Source: Nautilia profundicola AmH
Lineage (GTDB): Bacteria > Campylobacterota > Campylobacteria > Campylobacterales > Nautiliaceae
Assembly: GCF_000021725.1 (NCBI RefSeq)
Contig: NC_012115.1
Location: 1,069,408 to 1,133,407 of the forward strand
Length of the DNA stretch: 64,000 nucleotides
Direction of reading: 5' to 3'
Part shown: one piece after another, positions 24,787 to 34,273 of the stretch
Numbering within the stretch: the first letter of the stretch is position 1
How the letters are laid out: every line of letters begins with the position of its first letter
Program-made: the position numbers and the translations under genes
Notes under the pieces: model-generated
Told to the model about the DNA's origin: nothing
The model's database searches: none
What the model saw: only the letters and a program-made list of their open reading frames with translations

Positions 24787-26409
24787 ATGATAAAACCTGA
24801 ATCGATAGAAAACTTAAAAAGTATTATAGATATTGTTGATGTTATTGGAAATTACGTCCAATTAAAAAAGCAAGGAAGCAATTATACCGCTCTGTGCCCC
24901 TTTCACAGTGAAAAGACTCCAAGCTTCGTAGTAAGCCCCGCTAAACAGATATATCATTGTTTCGGATGCGGTGCAAGCGGTGATGCCATAAAGTTCGTAA
25001 TGGATGTAGAAAAACTCTCTTACCCTGAAGCCATAGAGAAACTTGCTAATTTATATAACTTCAAACTTGAATACACAAAATCTGGCAGCAATATAAGAGC
25101 CGATATTTTGGAAAAAGTAAACGCCTTTTATATTCAGGAGCTGTATAAAAACAAATTTGCATATGATTATTTAAAACAAAGAGGCATAAACGATTCTACA
25201 ATAGAAAAATTCGCTCTCGGTTATGCGCCGGACAGTATGAAACAGTTTCAATTTTTCAAAAACGCAAATTTAAATATCAATGAATTAAAAGCTCTCGGAG
25301 TGCTTTCAGAAAACGGGGAATATCCGAGACTCATTGAAAGAATTACGTTTCCGATATTTTCCGCAAGCGGCAAAATTATCGCCATGGGCGGTAGAACGAT
25401 TACAAACCATCCCGCTAAATATATAAATTTCACAAATACAAAAATATTTAATAAATCAAAAACGTTTTACGGACTTAATTTTGCAAGGGAACATATATTA
25501 AGAAAAAAAGAAGCTATTATCGTTGAAGGCTATATGGATGTGATAATGCTCCACCAGGCCGGTTATAACACAGCAATAGCGACACTCGGAACGGCACTTA
25601 CACCGGATCATCTGCCGCAATTACAAAAACTGGGCGCAAAAATACTTCTTTCATACGACAGCGACAGTGCGGGAATTAATGCGGCTTTGAAAGCTTCAAA
25701 GCTTTTATTCAGATCGTTTTTTGAAGGTGGGGTTATACTTTTCCCCGAAGGGCTTGACCCTGCGGATGTTGTAAAAAGCGGCAATGATTTAAATGAATAT
25801 TTTAAAAATCAGATACCTTTTTTAGAGTTTATAATCGAATATACGATTAAAAAATACGACATCAAAAATCCTCTACAAAAAAAACAGGCTTTGGACGAAC
25901 TTAAAGAATACATATTTACACTTCCTGAAATTTTACAAGAAAGCTTTGTAAACAAAGCGGCTCAGTATTTACAAATTTCACCTAAACTGCTGCTTATCAG
26001 AAGATCAAATCAGCCGCAGGCAACCGGAAATAAAAAAATAGAAATTGCCGAAGCTTCTATTATTAAAACATTATACGAAAACCCGCATTTAATGGACGAA
26101 ATTGTGGAATATTTAAGTCCGGATATGTTTAAGACACACAGACACGAACTCTCTCTTGTGTATCAGGAAAAATTTGACGATCCCGCACTTCTTGATATTG
26201 TATTAAGAGAAGATGTACTGTGTTTGAATATGGAAGCTCTGAAAAAACAGATTATAAAACTTTTAATTCCGTATTATCAACAAAAAGTACTTGAACTAAA
26301 AACATCAAATTTACCGACGGATGAAAAAATGCATAAGCTTAAAATTCTAAATTATAAAATACTGCAGTTGAAAAAAGGAGAACTTGTTGAAAGCGATAGC
26401 ACTATTTAG
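24787..26409 (+). CDS. dnaG: DNA primase
   Basis: 540 residues from the ATG at 24787; the open frame extends further upstream, but the family starts at MIKPESIENLKSIIDIVDVIG. The N-terminal CHC2 zinc finger is YTALCPFHSEKTPSF and IYHCFGCGASGDAI. The RNA polymerase core includes LGYAPDS and KYINFTNTKIFNKSKTFYGL, with TOPRIM at AIIVEGYMDVIMLHQAG and LLSYDSDSAG. The C-terminal helicase-interaction region is less conserved. It makes primers at the fork. It overlaps the next gene by about 20 bases. Confidence 0.96.
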   Translation: MIKPESIENLKSIIDIVDVIGNYVQLKKQGSNYTALCPFHSEKTPSFVVSPAKQIYHCFGCGASGDAIKFVMDVEKLSYPEAIEKLANLYNFKLEYTKSGSNIRADILEKVNAFYIQELYKNKFAYDYLKQRGINDSTIEKFALGYAPDSMKQFQFFKNANLNINELKALGVLSENGEYPRLIERITFPIFSASGKIIAMGGRTITNHPAKYINFTNTKIFNKSKTFYGLNFAREHILRKKEAIIVEGYMDVIMLHQAGYNTAIATLGTALTPDHLPQLQKLGAKILLSYDSDSAGINAALKASKLLFRSFFEGGVILFPEGLDPADVVKSGNDLNEYFKNQIPFLEFIIEYTIKKYDIKNPLQKKQALDELKEYIFTLPEILQESFVNKAAQYLQISPKLLLIRRSNQPQATGNKKIEIAEASIIKTLYENPHLMDEIVEYLSPDMFKTHRHELSLVYQEKFDDPALLDIVLREDVLCLNMEALKKQIIKLLIPYYQQKVLELKTSNLPTDEKMHKLKILNYKILQLKKGELVESDSTI

Positions 26410-27346
26410 CGGAGGGCTGGATTCCGCCCTTGCCATTAAACTGATTCAGGAACAAAACATTGAAATTGAAGGCGTTTATATTGACGTAGGTTTTGAAACA
26501 AATAAACAAAAAACCGAACATTTGCAAAAACTTGCCGATGAACTCGGAATCAAACTGACCGTTTTAGATATAAAAGAACAGTACATAAAAGAAATACTTT
26601 TTAACCCTGTATACGGATACGGTAAAAATATGAACCCGTGTATCGACTGCCATGCAAACATGATAAGAGTGGCAAAAGAGTACATGAAAAAAACGGATGC
26701 CAAATTCATAATAAGCGGTGAAGTCGTAGGACAAAGACCGATGAGCCAAAGACTGCCGGCACTTAATGCGGTAAATAAACTCGCAAATGCCGAAGGACTT
26801 GTATTAAGACCACTGAGCGCTAAACTGCTTCCCCCTACCGTTCCTGAAATTGAAGGATGGGTTGAGAGGGATAAACTTTTAGGAATCAGCGGCAGAGACA
26901 GGAAAATACAATTAGAACTTGCAAAAAAATACGGACTTGAAAACTTTGAAAGTCCCGGAGGCGGATGTCTTTTAACAGATATAAACTTTTCAAAAAGACT
27001 TAAAGACTTTTCAAAAACACTGCAGTTAACTCCTCATGAAATAGATATTTTAAAAGTCGGAAGACATTTTAACATAGACGGATATAAAATTATTATTTCA
27101 AGAAAAGCTGAAGAAAACCCTGTACTAAAAGAATACAACGGTGAACTGTTTGAAAAAATATTCCCTAAAGGTTTTCCAGGCCCTATAGGACTTATACAAA
27201 AAGATGCTCCAGAAAATATAAAAAAGCTTTCGGCCGATATGTTAATAAGCTATACAAGAGAAAACAACGGAGATGTTATTGTAGGTGATAAAATATATAA
27301 AGCGGAAAAAAAAGATAAAAGTGAATTTGCTAAATACTTAATTTAA
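26387..27346 (+). CDS. PP-loop ATPase, probable tRNA thiolation enzyme
   Basis: About 319 residues. The N-terminal PP-loop is ALFSGGLDSALAIKLI and the fold continues with IEGVYIDVGFET. MNPCIDCHANMIRVAKEYM gives a CxxC pair, and SPGGGCLLTDINFSKRLKDF follows. The pattern resembles MnmA/ThiI-type tRNA sulfurtransferases and is often annotated so in this phylum, but substrate and position are not determined. The start is TTG: 26387 sits six bases after GGAG (26377-26380), better than the TTG at 26384. It overlaps the end of dnaG by about 20 bases. Confidence 0.75.
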   Translation: MKAIALFSGGLDSALAIKLIQEQNIEIEGVYIDVGFETNKQKTEHLQKLADELGIKLTVLDIKEQYIKEILFNPVYGYGKNMNPCIDCHANMIRVAKEYMKKTDAKFIISGEVVGQRPMSQRLPALNAVNKLANAEGLVLRPLSAKLLPPTVPEIEGWVERDKLLGISGRDRKIQLELAKKYGLENFESPGGGCLLTDINFSKRLKDFSKTLQLTPHEIDILKVGRHFNIDGYKIIISRKAEENPVLKEYNGELFEKIFPKGFPGPIGLIQKDAPENIKKLSADMLISYTRENNGDVIVGDKIYKAEKKDKSEFAKYLI

Positions 27347-28123
27347 TACATTAAGCCATTTTTCTTCTATTTTTTTATATGTTCCGTCTTTTTTAATCTC
27401 CTCTAAAGCTTTATTTATCTGTAAAAGCAATTCTTTTGCTTTAGGATATTTTTTGGATATAAAAAAATAAAATTTTGTTTCTTTAAAAACAGGCAGTTTA
27501 ACATAACTGATATCTTTAGGTATATTACATTTTCCCGTTAAACTATATCCAATAATACCCTCTTTTGAAGCAATCATCACATCACATCTGCCTTTTGAAA
27601 TCTTCTTTAAAACATCACATGAGCTTTTTGCACCCTGGTCTATTTTTACGTTTTTACTCAGTCCAAGTTTTTTATAATACATTTCAATCTGATATCCGTT
27701 AACATCACAATATTTTAAACTATCGGGATTGCTTAATAATAAATTTTTAATTTGCTCTTTTGTGAACTTTTTAGTTGAAAACCATGCCACGTTATGAGTT
27801 GAATATATCGGAGATGTTAAATAATAATCTTTTGCTCTTTGTTTTGTATATGTACCGTCCATAAACATTTCGTATTTTTTGGTTTTGTCATAATTTTTAA
27901 CTAAATACAGACATCTTTTCCATGGAATCAAATCTATATTATAAGTTTTGTGTATTCTTTTAAAAACTTCATCAACAAGCTCAACCGTAAGTCCCGTCAG
28001 TTTTTTACCGTTGTCGGTTTTTTGATAAAATGTAAAAGGAGGCCATTGAGCCGAATCGTCACAAATATTAATATCCGCGGCAAATACAAAAAGTGCGCTT
28101 AAGAGTATAATTAACTTTTTCAT
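27338..28123 (-). CDS. Periplasmic amino-acid-type substrate-binding protein (SBP family 3)
   Basis: 261 residues with signal peptide MKKLIILLSALFVFAA. The family 3 layout is visible: DSAQWPPFTFYQ near the start, GLTVELVDEVFKRI, YYLTSPIYSTHNVAWF and a late KKYPKAKELLLQINKALEEIKKDG. There are no permease or ATPase genes nearby. It overlaps by four bases the end of the upstream SpoIIE-phosphatase gene, so the pair may sense a ligand and signal rather than transport it. That is inference from operon structure. Confidence 0.82.
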   Translation of the reverse strand: MKKLIILLSALFVFAADINICDDSAQWPPFTFYQKTDNGKKLTGLTVELVDEVFKRIHKTYNIDLIPWKRCLYLVKNYDKTKKYEMFMDGTYTKQRAKDYYLTSPIYSTHNVAWFSTKKFTKEQIKNLLLSNPDSLKYCDVNGYQIEMYYKKLGLSKNVKIDQGAKSSCDVLKKISKGRCDVMIASKEGIIGYSLTGKCNIPKDISYVKLPVFKETKFYFFISKKYPKAKELLLQINKALEEIKKDGTYKKIEEKWLNVLN

Positions 28124-30117
28124 TTCGCTCCTTTAAATCCGATGATAGTAATATCGTCATTTCTTTCATACGTATTTTGATATGCTTTTAGTTCATTTTT
28201 AAATATTTCTTTTTGAACTTCAAACGGTTTATTATAGTTATTTTTTATAATATTTTTAAATCTTTTTTTTCCAAAAGGAAATCCTTTCTCACCTCCGTTT
28301 TGATCGACATAACCGTCTGTTGTAATATAAAAAGCGTCTTTTTCAAAAGATAGTTCATGTTCTTTATATTCATAATCCATCTCACACTGTCTGTATCCTA
28401 CCGAATACCTGTCACCTTTAACGGTTTTCACTTCACCTTCGTCAACATAAAACAGTGAAACATTAGCACCCGCAAACTTAATAGTTTTGGTATTTAAATT
28501 AATATACGCCACTCCTCCGTCGAAACCTGCATTAGATGACGAAGTTTTATCAAACTGTTGTAAAATTGTTTTGATATTTTTATTAAATTCAAAAAGAATT
28601 TTAGCCGGAGAAATTTCTTCTTTTGTTAAATTATATATAACCTGTCTTTCAATCGCCTTAATAAGTATAGTCATAAAAGCACCGGCCACACCGTGTCCCG
28701 TAGCATCAATAACCATTAAAATATATTCGTTTTCGGCTATTTTTTCAAATAGATAAATATCACCGCCTACTATATTTTTAGGTTCCCAAATAATAAAATA
28801 ATCTTCAAACGCCTCATCAAACAACTGTTTAGGAGGTAAAATTGCATATTGAATAAACGAAGCATACTTTATACTGTCCATTGTTAATTCATGCAGTTTT
28901 TTTATTTCTTTAGATTTTTGGTCTAACATCACTTCCAAATTGTTTTTCATAAATTCCACTTCTTTTTGAGAGGTTACATCAAATGAAATCCAAACATATT
29001 CATTTATACCGCTAATTGAAATCTGTTTTTTTGTAAAAGTCGATTTAAGCCATATGTTTTCAAATAAATGAACTTCCGTTTCGTATACTCCGTTTTTTTC
29101 TATTTTTTCAATAAGTTCTTTATCTAATTTAAAAAAGCTCAAATCTTTTTCAAGCAGATAATCTTTTGAAAAACCTACCATTTTACAAAAAGCTTCAGTA
29201 AGATTTAATATCTTTCCTTTTTCATCAAATTCCACAATTGCAACATATTTATCTACTATTTTCATAAGCTCTGCAAGTTCCGTATGCAGTTTTGAACTTA
29301 TTATAATCCCGTTATTTGCAAAGTTGGCTATCTCCCCGAATTCATCCTGTGTAGTTATTTGAATTGGCCTTACTTTTTTACCCGGATTTGAAAGAAAATC
29401 AAAAAAGCTCTTTAAACCTTTTTTCAACTCTTTTAGAGGTTTGTTAACAAGTTTTAATAAAACAAAAACAACGATAAATGTTACGAGTATAGTAGCCAAA
29501 AAGAAATATAAATATAAATATTTTTGATCTTCTTTAAGGTTCTTATTGATTTGCGCAAAATTTTTATTTAATAATTCTACGGCTTTATTCCTTTCAAAAT
29601 TCAATTTGTCTATAATTTCACTCATGTCATAATAAACTTCAATATAACCTAATTTTTCATTATTAAAAAAAATATCGTTTTTAATCGATGAATATTTTTT
29701 ATATTCATCCGGAATATTATTGGAAATAATAATTTTGCCGTTGCGTTTATATCCTGCGATATAGATACTGTTTGTTGATTGATCATAAATATACACGCTT
29801 TTAATTACTTCTTTTTTCAATAGTGATTTGATTATTTTTTTAAGGTTTTCTTCATCAAGGTTATATAAAGAATAGCCGATAGTTCCTTTTAAAATATCCA
29901 AAAGATCTTTTATATTCTCTACTGCTTTTGCGGTCTGGTTTATTTTTTGATGTTCTATAAAGTTTTTAATAAATTGATGTTGTTGATTGCTTAATCGTTC
30001 TATTAAAGACATTTGATAATTTTGTATCAAAACTGCAACAAAAAACAAAACTGCCGCTTGTAATATTATAATTATCAATGCTACCTTAAAAAATATGCTT
30101 TTTCTTATGTTATCCAT
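28120..30117 (-). CDS. Membrane sensor PP2C/SpoIIE-type serine phosphatase with HAMP and PAS domains
   Basis: 665 residues. Membrane segments lie near 9-30 and 200-222, bracketing a periplasmic helical sensor. A HAMP-like linker (LVNKPLKELKKGLKSF), a PAS domain (about 285-385, DKYVAIVEFDEKGKILNLTEAF) and a short coiled coil follow. The C-terminal SpoIIE domain contains NIVGGDIYLFEK, VIDATGHGVAGAFMTILI and YITTDGYVDQNGG, with its metal-binding aspartates. Such phosphatases switch anti-sigma or anti-anti-sigma partners. No partner-switch gene is in the window. Confidence 0.9.
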   Translation of the reverse strand: MDNIRKSIFFKVALIIIILQAAVLFFVAVLIQNYQMSLIERLSNQQHQFIKNFIEHQKINQTAKAVENIKDLLDILKGTIGYSLYNLDEENLKKIIKSLLKKEVIKSVYIYDQSTNSIYIAGYKRNGKIIISNNIPDEYKKYSSIKNDIFFNNEKLGYIEVYYDMSEIIDKLNFERNKAVELLNKNFAQINKNLKEDQKYLYLYFFLATILVTFIVVFVLLKLVNKPLKELKKGLKSFFDFLSNPGKKVRPIQITTQDEFGEIANFANNGIIISSKLHTELAELMKIVDKYVAIVEFDEKGKILNLTEAFCKMVGFSKDYLLEKDLSFFKLDKELIEKIEKNGVYETEVHLFENIWLKSTFTKKQISISGINEYVWISFDVTSQKEVEFMKNNLEVMLDQKSKEIKKLHELTMDSIKYASFIQYAILPPKQLFDEAFEDYFIIWEPKNIVGGDIYLFEKIAENEYILMVIDATGHGVAGAFMTILIKAIERQVIYNLTKEEISPAKILFEFNKNIKTILQQFDKTSSSNAGFDGGVAYINLNTKTIKFAGANVSLFYVDEGEVKTVKGDRYSVGYRQCEMDYEYKEHELSFEKDAFYITTDGYVDQNGGEKGFPFGKKRFKNIIKNNYNKPFEVQKEIFKNELKAYQNTYERNDDITIIGFKGAK

Positions 30118-30138
30118 TTTAAACCTTTATTTCTAATC

Positions 30139-31920
30139 TCATCGTAATTTTATATAACCGTTGTCTACAAGATAATCATAAATCCGACTCACAATACCAC
30201 CTGCTGCATGCCCACCATGCCCTCCGTGTTCTATTAATACCGTTACAACAACCTGCGGTCTTCTGTAAGGACCGTAAGTAGTAAGCCATGCATGAGAACG
30301 GTGAAAATATTTAAGTTCGTCTTCTCTTTTTCTTTTTTTAACTTCCTGAGGTATAGAATATACCTGTGCCGTTCCCGTTTTCCCGGCTATTGTTACTTTT
30401 GTATTCAGATAGTTTGTAGCTGTACCGCCAGGAGCGTTACATACCGCCCACATACCTCTTCGTACAAGTCCTAAATAACTCTTTTCCTTTTTTGTAAGTA
30501 CATCTTTCAATACCGGTTTTGTAACATTCGAATCTATTTTTTTAACAATATACGGCTTTGGCAGTTTCCCGCTTGCAAGTAGTGCGGTATTTACAGCAAC
30601 CTGTAAAGGCGTTGCCAAAAAATAACCCTGACCGATTACTGCATTAAGGGTTTCTCCTATAAACCAAGGCTGATGATATCTTTTTATTTTCCATTCTTTA
30701 TCAGGAACTATACCTTTTTTTTCATTGGGAAGATCAATTCCCGTTTTTTCTCCAAAGCCCATTTTACGCAGGTTTTTCGCAATATAATCTATTCCCAAAC
30801 GTAATCCTATTTTATAATAATATACGTCGACACTTCTTTTTATAGCTTTAATTAAGTCGACCTCACCATGACCGCCTACTTTCCAATCCCTAAACTTTCT
30901 GTTACCTATTTCCAAAAATCCGGGACAGTATATTTTTTTCCAAGGGTTCCATTTTCTGCTTGCAGCCGCTATAAGTCCTTCGGCTGGTTTAACAGTCGAA
31001 CCCGGAGGATATATACCGCTTACAGGTTTATTTAGAAGAGGGTTATAAATATCATGAATAAGTTTATTCCATGTATTAAAATCAATCCCTTTTACAAATA
31101 AATTATTATCAAAACTCGGATAAGTAACAAGGGCAAGGATTTCACCGTTTGTTTTCATTACAACAACCGCACCTTTTTTATTTTCTTTTTTTAGTAAATT
31201 GTATATATATTTCTGCAGTGTTGTATCTATGCTTAAGGTTAAGGTATGAGATTTTGGCTTTGTAAACGAAACCTCTTTTAAAATTTCGTTTTTTGCATTG
31301 ACGATTACGTCTTTTTTGCCGGGTTCACCCTGTAAAATATCATCATAATATTTCTCTATTCCCCGTTTTCCTGAAATCTGCGTAAGTTCTATCGTTTTAT
31401 TTCTTTGTAAATCTTTTACATTGGCTTTGGAAACATAACCTAAAACATTGGAAAGTATATCTTTATAAGGATATTTCCTTAAATAACTCGGTGTGATTAT
31501 TATATTATTATTCAAACTCAAAAAAGGCTGGATTTTATAAATGACATCTTCATTTAAATATTTTAAAAGCACAATCGGTTTATGATTGTACGGTGAATTC
31601 TCTTTATTATAAATTTGCAAAATTTTAGAAGCGTTTATATCATTCAACGTATCAGTAAGTTCTTGAACAGCTTCTATTAAATCCTCTTTTTTCAGGTGCG
31701 GCTTAAGAGCTATATCAAATCTTAATTCATTATACGCAACCGGATTACCTTTTCTGTCATAAATCACTCCTCTTACAGGAGCTATTAAAATTTCTTTTTG
31801 TCTGTTCTGTAATGAAAGTTTTTTATATTTTTCATTGGATTTAACGCTTAAATCATAGACTCTGTATATTAATACGGCGTAAAACACCAAAATAATACTT
31901 AATACGATTTTAGTTCGCAT
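30139..31920 (-). CDS. mrdA: Penicillin-binding protein 2 (elongasome transpeptidase)
   Basis: 593 residues. A single N-terminal membrane helix is followed by APVRGVIYDRKGNPVAYNE and the dimerisation domain. The transpeptidase motifs are GSTVKPAEGLIA (catalytic Ser in SxxK), SVDVYYYK (SxD/N box) and AGKTGTAQ (KTG). It cross-links peptidoglycan during lateral growth with RodA and MreC/D. The next gene upstream encodes an MreD-like membrane protein that overlaps its start by 22 bases. Neighbours from here to tatD follow H. pylori order. Confidence 0.96.
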   Translation of the reverse strand: MRTKIVLSIILVFYAVLIYRVYDLSVKSNEKYKKLSLQNRQKEILIAPVRGVIYDRKGNPVAYNELRFDIALKPHLKKEDLIEAVQELTDTLNDINASKILQIYNKENSPYNHKPIVLLKYLNEDVIYKIQPFLSLNNNIIITPSYLRKYPYKDILSNVLGYVSKANVKDLQRNKTIELTQISGKRGIEKYYDDILQGEPGKKDVIVNAKNEILKEVSFTKPKSHTLTLSIDTTLQKYIYNLLKKENKKGAVVVMKTNGEILALVTYPSFDNNLFVKGIDFNTWNKLIHDIYNPLLNKPVSGIYPPGSTVKPAEGLIAAASRKWNPWKKIYCPGFLEIGNRKFRDWKVGGHGEVDLIKAIKRSVDVYYYKIGLRLGIDYIAKNLRKMGFGEKTGIDLPNEKKGIVPDKEWKIKRYHQPWFIGETLNAVIGQGYFLATPLQVAVNTALLASGKLPKPYIVKKIDSNVTKPVLKDVLTKKEKSYLGLVRRGMWAVCNAPGGTATNYLNTKVTIAGKTGTAQVYSIPQEVKKRKREDELKYFHRSHAWLTTYGPYRRPQVVVTVLIEHGGHGGHAAGGIVSRIYDYLVDNGYIKLR

Positions 31921-32336
31921 TTAAGCAGCCTTATTACTATTAAATCAAACGCATAATTGTAAATCAAATATACAATTAACAAAAAGGTTTCAAGATTTGC
32001 AAAATTATACAAATAAACGCCTAAGAAAAAATATACCACAAATAAAGCAACGGCATCTTGATAATGAAAATCGACAATATCTTTTAACCTATCGAGTAAT
32101 ACAAATTTATTAATAAAAAACACTAAAACAAAAAACAATAGACTAAAATTATGAAAATATGAAAAAAGTATTACAAAAATCAAAGAAATAAAAAAATTCT
32201 CACAAAGTAAAAACAGTCCTAACATTATAGGAAAAAAAGGACTGAAACTGCCAAAAAAGTTTACAAAGTAAACTATCAGCAGTCTTATAAATATTTGATT
32301 AGAGCTATTTCGTTGCAGTTCGGAAAAAATTTGCAT
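31899..32336 (-). CDS. Small multi-pass membrane protein, MreD-like by position
   Basis: 145 residues from the ATG at 32336 (an earlier ATG at 32354 is possible). The sequence is almost entirely hydrophobic, with four to five membrane helices and phenylalanine-rich runs. It lies immediately upstream of PBP2, overlapping its start by 22 bases, which is the place of mreD in many genomes. Similarity to MreD cannot be confirmed by eye. It overlaps the end of the acetyltransferase gene by 52 bases, unusually long for this window. Confidence 0.65.
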   Translation of the reverse strand: MQIFSELQRNSSNQIFIRLLIVYFVNFFGSFSPFFPIMLGLFLLCENFFISLIFVILFSYFHNFSLLFFVLVFFINKFVLLDRLKDIVDFHYQDAVALFVVYFFLGVYLYNFANLETFLLIVYLIYNYAFDLIVIRLLKCELKSY

Positions 32337-32749
32337 TTTATACAGTCCGCCCATATTTTTTTATCTGGAATCGCTTCTTTATCTATTTCAATAAAACCTA
32401 ATTTTTCAAAAAACTCTCTTTTATATGTTAAAACGAGAACTTCTTTTAACCCCAACTCTTTCGCTTCTTTTAATAACGTATCAACCAACAGTTTTCCCAG
32501 ACCTTTACCTTGAAAATCTTTATCCACGGCTAACGAACGAATTTCACCCAAAAAAGGAGAAAAAACATGCAAAGCAGCCACACCGACAGGTTTTTTTTCA
32601 TTATACACTAACGTATATGAACGAATATTTGTAGCCACCTCATCATCATCTCTTTTTAAGATAACGCCTTCTTTAACATAAGGCTCAAGAACACTCTGTA
32701 TATCTATAATATCTCTTAATGTAGGCTTTTTTATTTCTACATTTTTCAT
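32285..32749 (-). CDS. GNAT N-acetyltransferase, short ArgA-type (N-acetylglutamate synthase)
   Basis: 154 residues from the ATG at 32749, which overlaps the engB stop (TAATG) with GGGGA just upstream; an in-frame ATG at 32761 is also possible. The GNAT core reads GEIRSLAVDKDFQGKGLGKLLVDTLLKEA (acetyl-CoA loop QGKGLG). KIWADCIKCKFFPNCNEIALIKYL closes the protein, a cysteine tail I recall from stand-alone ArgA-like acetyltransferases. It would acetylate glutamate as the first step of arginine synthesis. The substrate is inferred. Confidence 0.78.
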   Translation of the reverse strand: MKNVEIKKPTLRDIIDIQSVLEPYVKEGVILKRDDDEVATNIRSYTLVYNEKKPVGVAALHVFSPFLGEIRSLAVDKDFQGKGLGKLLVDTLLKEAKELGLKEVLVLTYKREFFEKLGFIEIDKEAIPDKKIWADCIKCKFFPNCNEIALIKYL

Positions 32750-33318
32750 TACATTCCCCATAAGATTTCGTTAATCTTTCTTTTTACCTGATCAAAACCT
32801 CTTTTTTTCATATTTGATACATATAAAGCATCAGGATATTTTTGTTTAAGTTTTGCAAGTTCGCTCTGTTTTAATTTATCTATTTTAGTAAAAATCGTAA
32901 GAAGCTGCTGATCTTTTCTTTTAAATGAATTGATATATTCATCAACATTATTATCAATGTCTAAATCAGGGTGTCTTGCATCTCTTAAATGAATAAAAAG
33001 TTTAATATTAAATCTGTTTTTTAAAAACTCATCTAAGTTTTTTCCCCAGTCTTTAAGCATAGATTTGCTTACTTTTGCATATCCGAATCCAGGTAAATCC
33101 ACCAAAACGTATTTTTTTCCGTCATCTTCCACTTCAAAAAAATTAATCAACCTTGTTTTACCTGGTGTTTGGGAAGTTTTTGCTATTTTTTGATTGGTAA
33201 AAGCATTCAAAAAACTGCTTTTACCGACATTACTCCTACCAAGTAGCGCCACTTCCGTAAAATTAGGTTCAATCGCCTCTTTTATCGAAGGTGCGGACGT
33301 TATAAACTTCACTTTCAT
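32749..33318 (-). CDS. engB: Ribosome biogenesis GTPase EngB (YsxC/YihA)
   Basis: 189 residues. G1 is LLGRSNVGKSSFLNAF, G2/G3 TSQTPGKTRLINFF and VLVDLPGFGYAK, and G4 IFTKIDKLKQ. All match EngB, a 50S subunit assembly GTPase. It overlaps lptA by four bases upstream and the acetyltransferase by one base downstream, consistent with one operon. Confidence 0.95.
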   Translation of the reverse strand: MKVKFITSAPSIKEAIEPNFTEVALLGRSNVGKSSFLNAFTNQKIAKTSQTPGKTRLINFFEVEDDGKKYVLVDLPGFGYAKVSKSMLKDWGKNLDEFLKNRFNIKLFIHLRDARHPDLDIDNNVDEYINSFKRKDQQLLTIFTKIDKLKQSELAKLKQKYPDALYVSNMKKRGFDQVKRKINEILWGM

Positions 33319-33773
33319 TCATTAACCTTTATAATAATTTCCACCGGTTTTTTTTCTCCACCTGTCACTTCAGCATTTTTAGTAAATCTGTTTAATATTA
33401 TTTTATTACCTTTAACACTTTCGTTTGTTTCTAATTTGACAATTTTAGCATTGCCTTTTAAAATTATGTTACCGTTATGTAATTGATACACAAGTATGTC
33501 ACTTCTACCTTTATATGTGGCGTTTTTATCAAGAGAAATCACAAACCTTACATTGCCTGTCGCTATAAATTTTAATGGTTTTTTATTTTTATCAAAAAAT
33601 ATAATCATTTCATCTGCCAATATATTGTCTTTTCCTTTTGTAGCGTTTACATCTCCTTTGAATATACTCTCTTTTTTAGCCATATCATAATGAAAATATT
33701 TACTTGTAACTTTCAGCTCTTCCGCGTTTACACAAATAAATAAAAACATTAAAACAAAAAGAATTTTTTTCAT
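33315..33773 (-). CDS. lptA: LPS transport periplasmic protein LptA
   Basis: 152 residues with signal peptide (MKKILFVLMFLFICVNAEE) and the OstA/LptA beta repeat: VTSKYFHYDMAKKESIFKGDVNATKGKDNILADEMIIFFDKN and onward. It bridges LPS between the inner and outer membranes. lptC lies upstream with a four-base overlap, and an LptF/G-like permease gene is at 11.6 kb. Confidence 0.88.
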   Translation of the reverse strand: MKKILFVLMFLFICVNAEELKVTSKYFHYDMAKKESIFKGDVNATKGKDNILADEMIIFFDKNKKPLKFIATGNVRFVISLDKNATYKGRSDILVYQLHNGNIILKGNAKIVKLETNESVKGNKIILNRFTKNAEVTGGEKKPVEIIIKVNE

Positions 33774-34273
33774 TTTTCAACCTTTATGTAATATGTAATA
33801 TTTTCGGCATATAAATCTTTTTTATTGTCTATTTTAAAACTTCCGCCAAAACCTCTAAAATCTTGTGAATACAATTCGAACTTTCCGCCGTTTAATATTT
33901 TGGTGTCTTTATTATATATTGCTTTTTTTGTTTTTAGCTCTATGTCTTTGTTTTTGTACCATACATCATACCCTGTAATATATTTGTTTTTAAACACAGT
34001 TTTATATGAACGGTATTTTTCATTTTTGATAACATCAAAAGCATTTAAATAAAAAGCGACATACCCTTTTTTATATATATCCAAAACCTTAAAGTCCCCT
34101 TTTTTTTCCAATTCATTGTTATATATAAAAAACTTCCCGTTCTCCAAAGTTACATCAGCAACTTTTTTAGGTTTCACTTTTACAGATGATTTATAATTCA
34201 CATTCCCTGAAATAATTAAAGGATAAAACATTATCCCGAATACTAACAACAAAAAAAATAAAACTTTTACCAT
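33770..34273 (-). CDS. lptC: LPS export protein LptC
   Basis: 167 residues. A single N-terminal membrane helix (VLFFLLLVFGIMFYPLII) is followed by a beta-rich periplasmic domain with DIYKKGYVAFYLNAFD, YDVWYKNKDIELKTKKAIYNKD and FRGFGGSFKIDNKKDLYAENI, the LptC pattern. The identification is helped by its position between kdsC and lptA. It overlaps kdsC by seven bases. Confidence 0.82.
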   Translation of the reverse strand: MVKVLFFLLLVFGIMFYPLIISGNVNYKSSVKVKPKKVADVTLENGKFFIYNNELEKKGDFKVLDIYKKGYVAFYLNAFDVIKNEKYRSYKTVFKNKYITGYDVWYKNKDIELKTKKAIYNKDTKILNGGKFELYSQDFRGFGGSFKIDNKKDLYAENITYYIKVEK

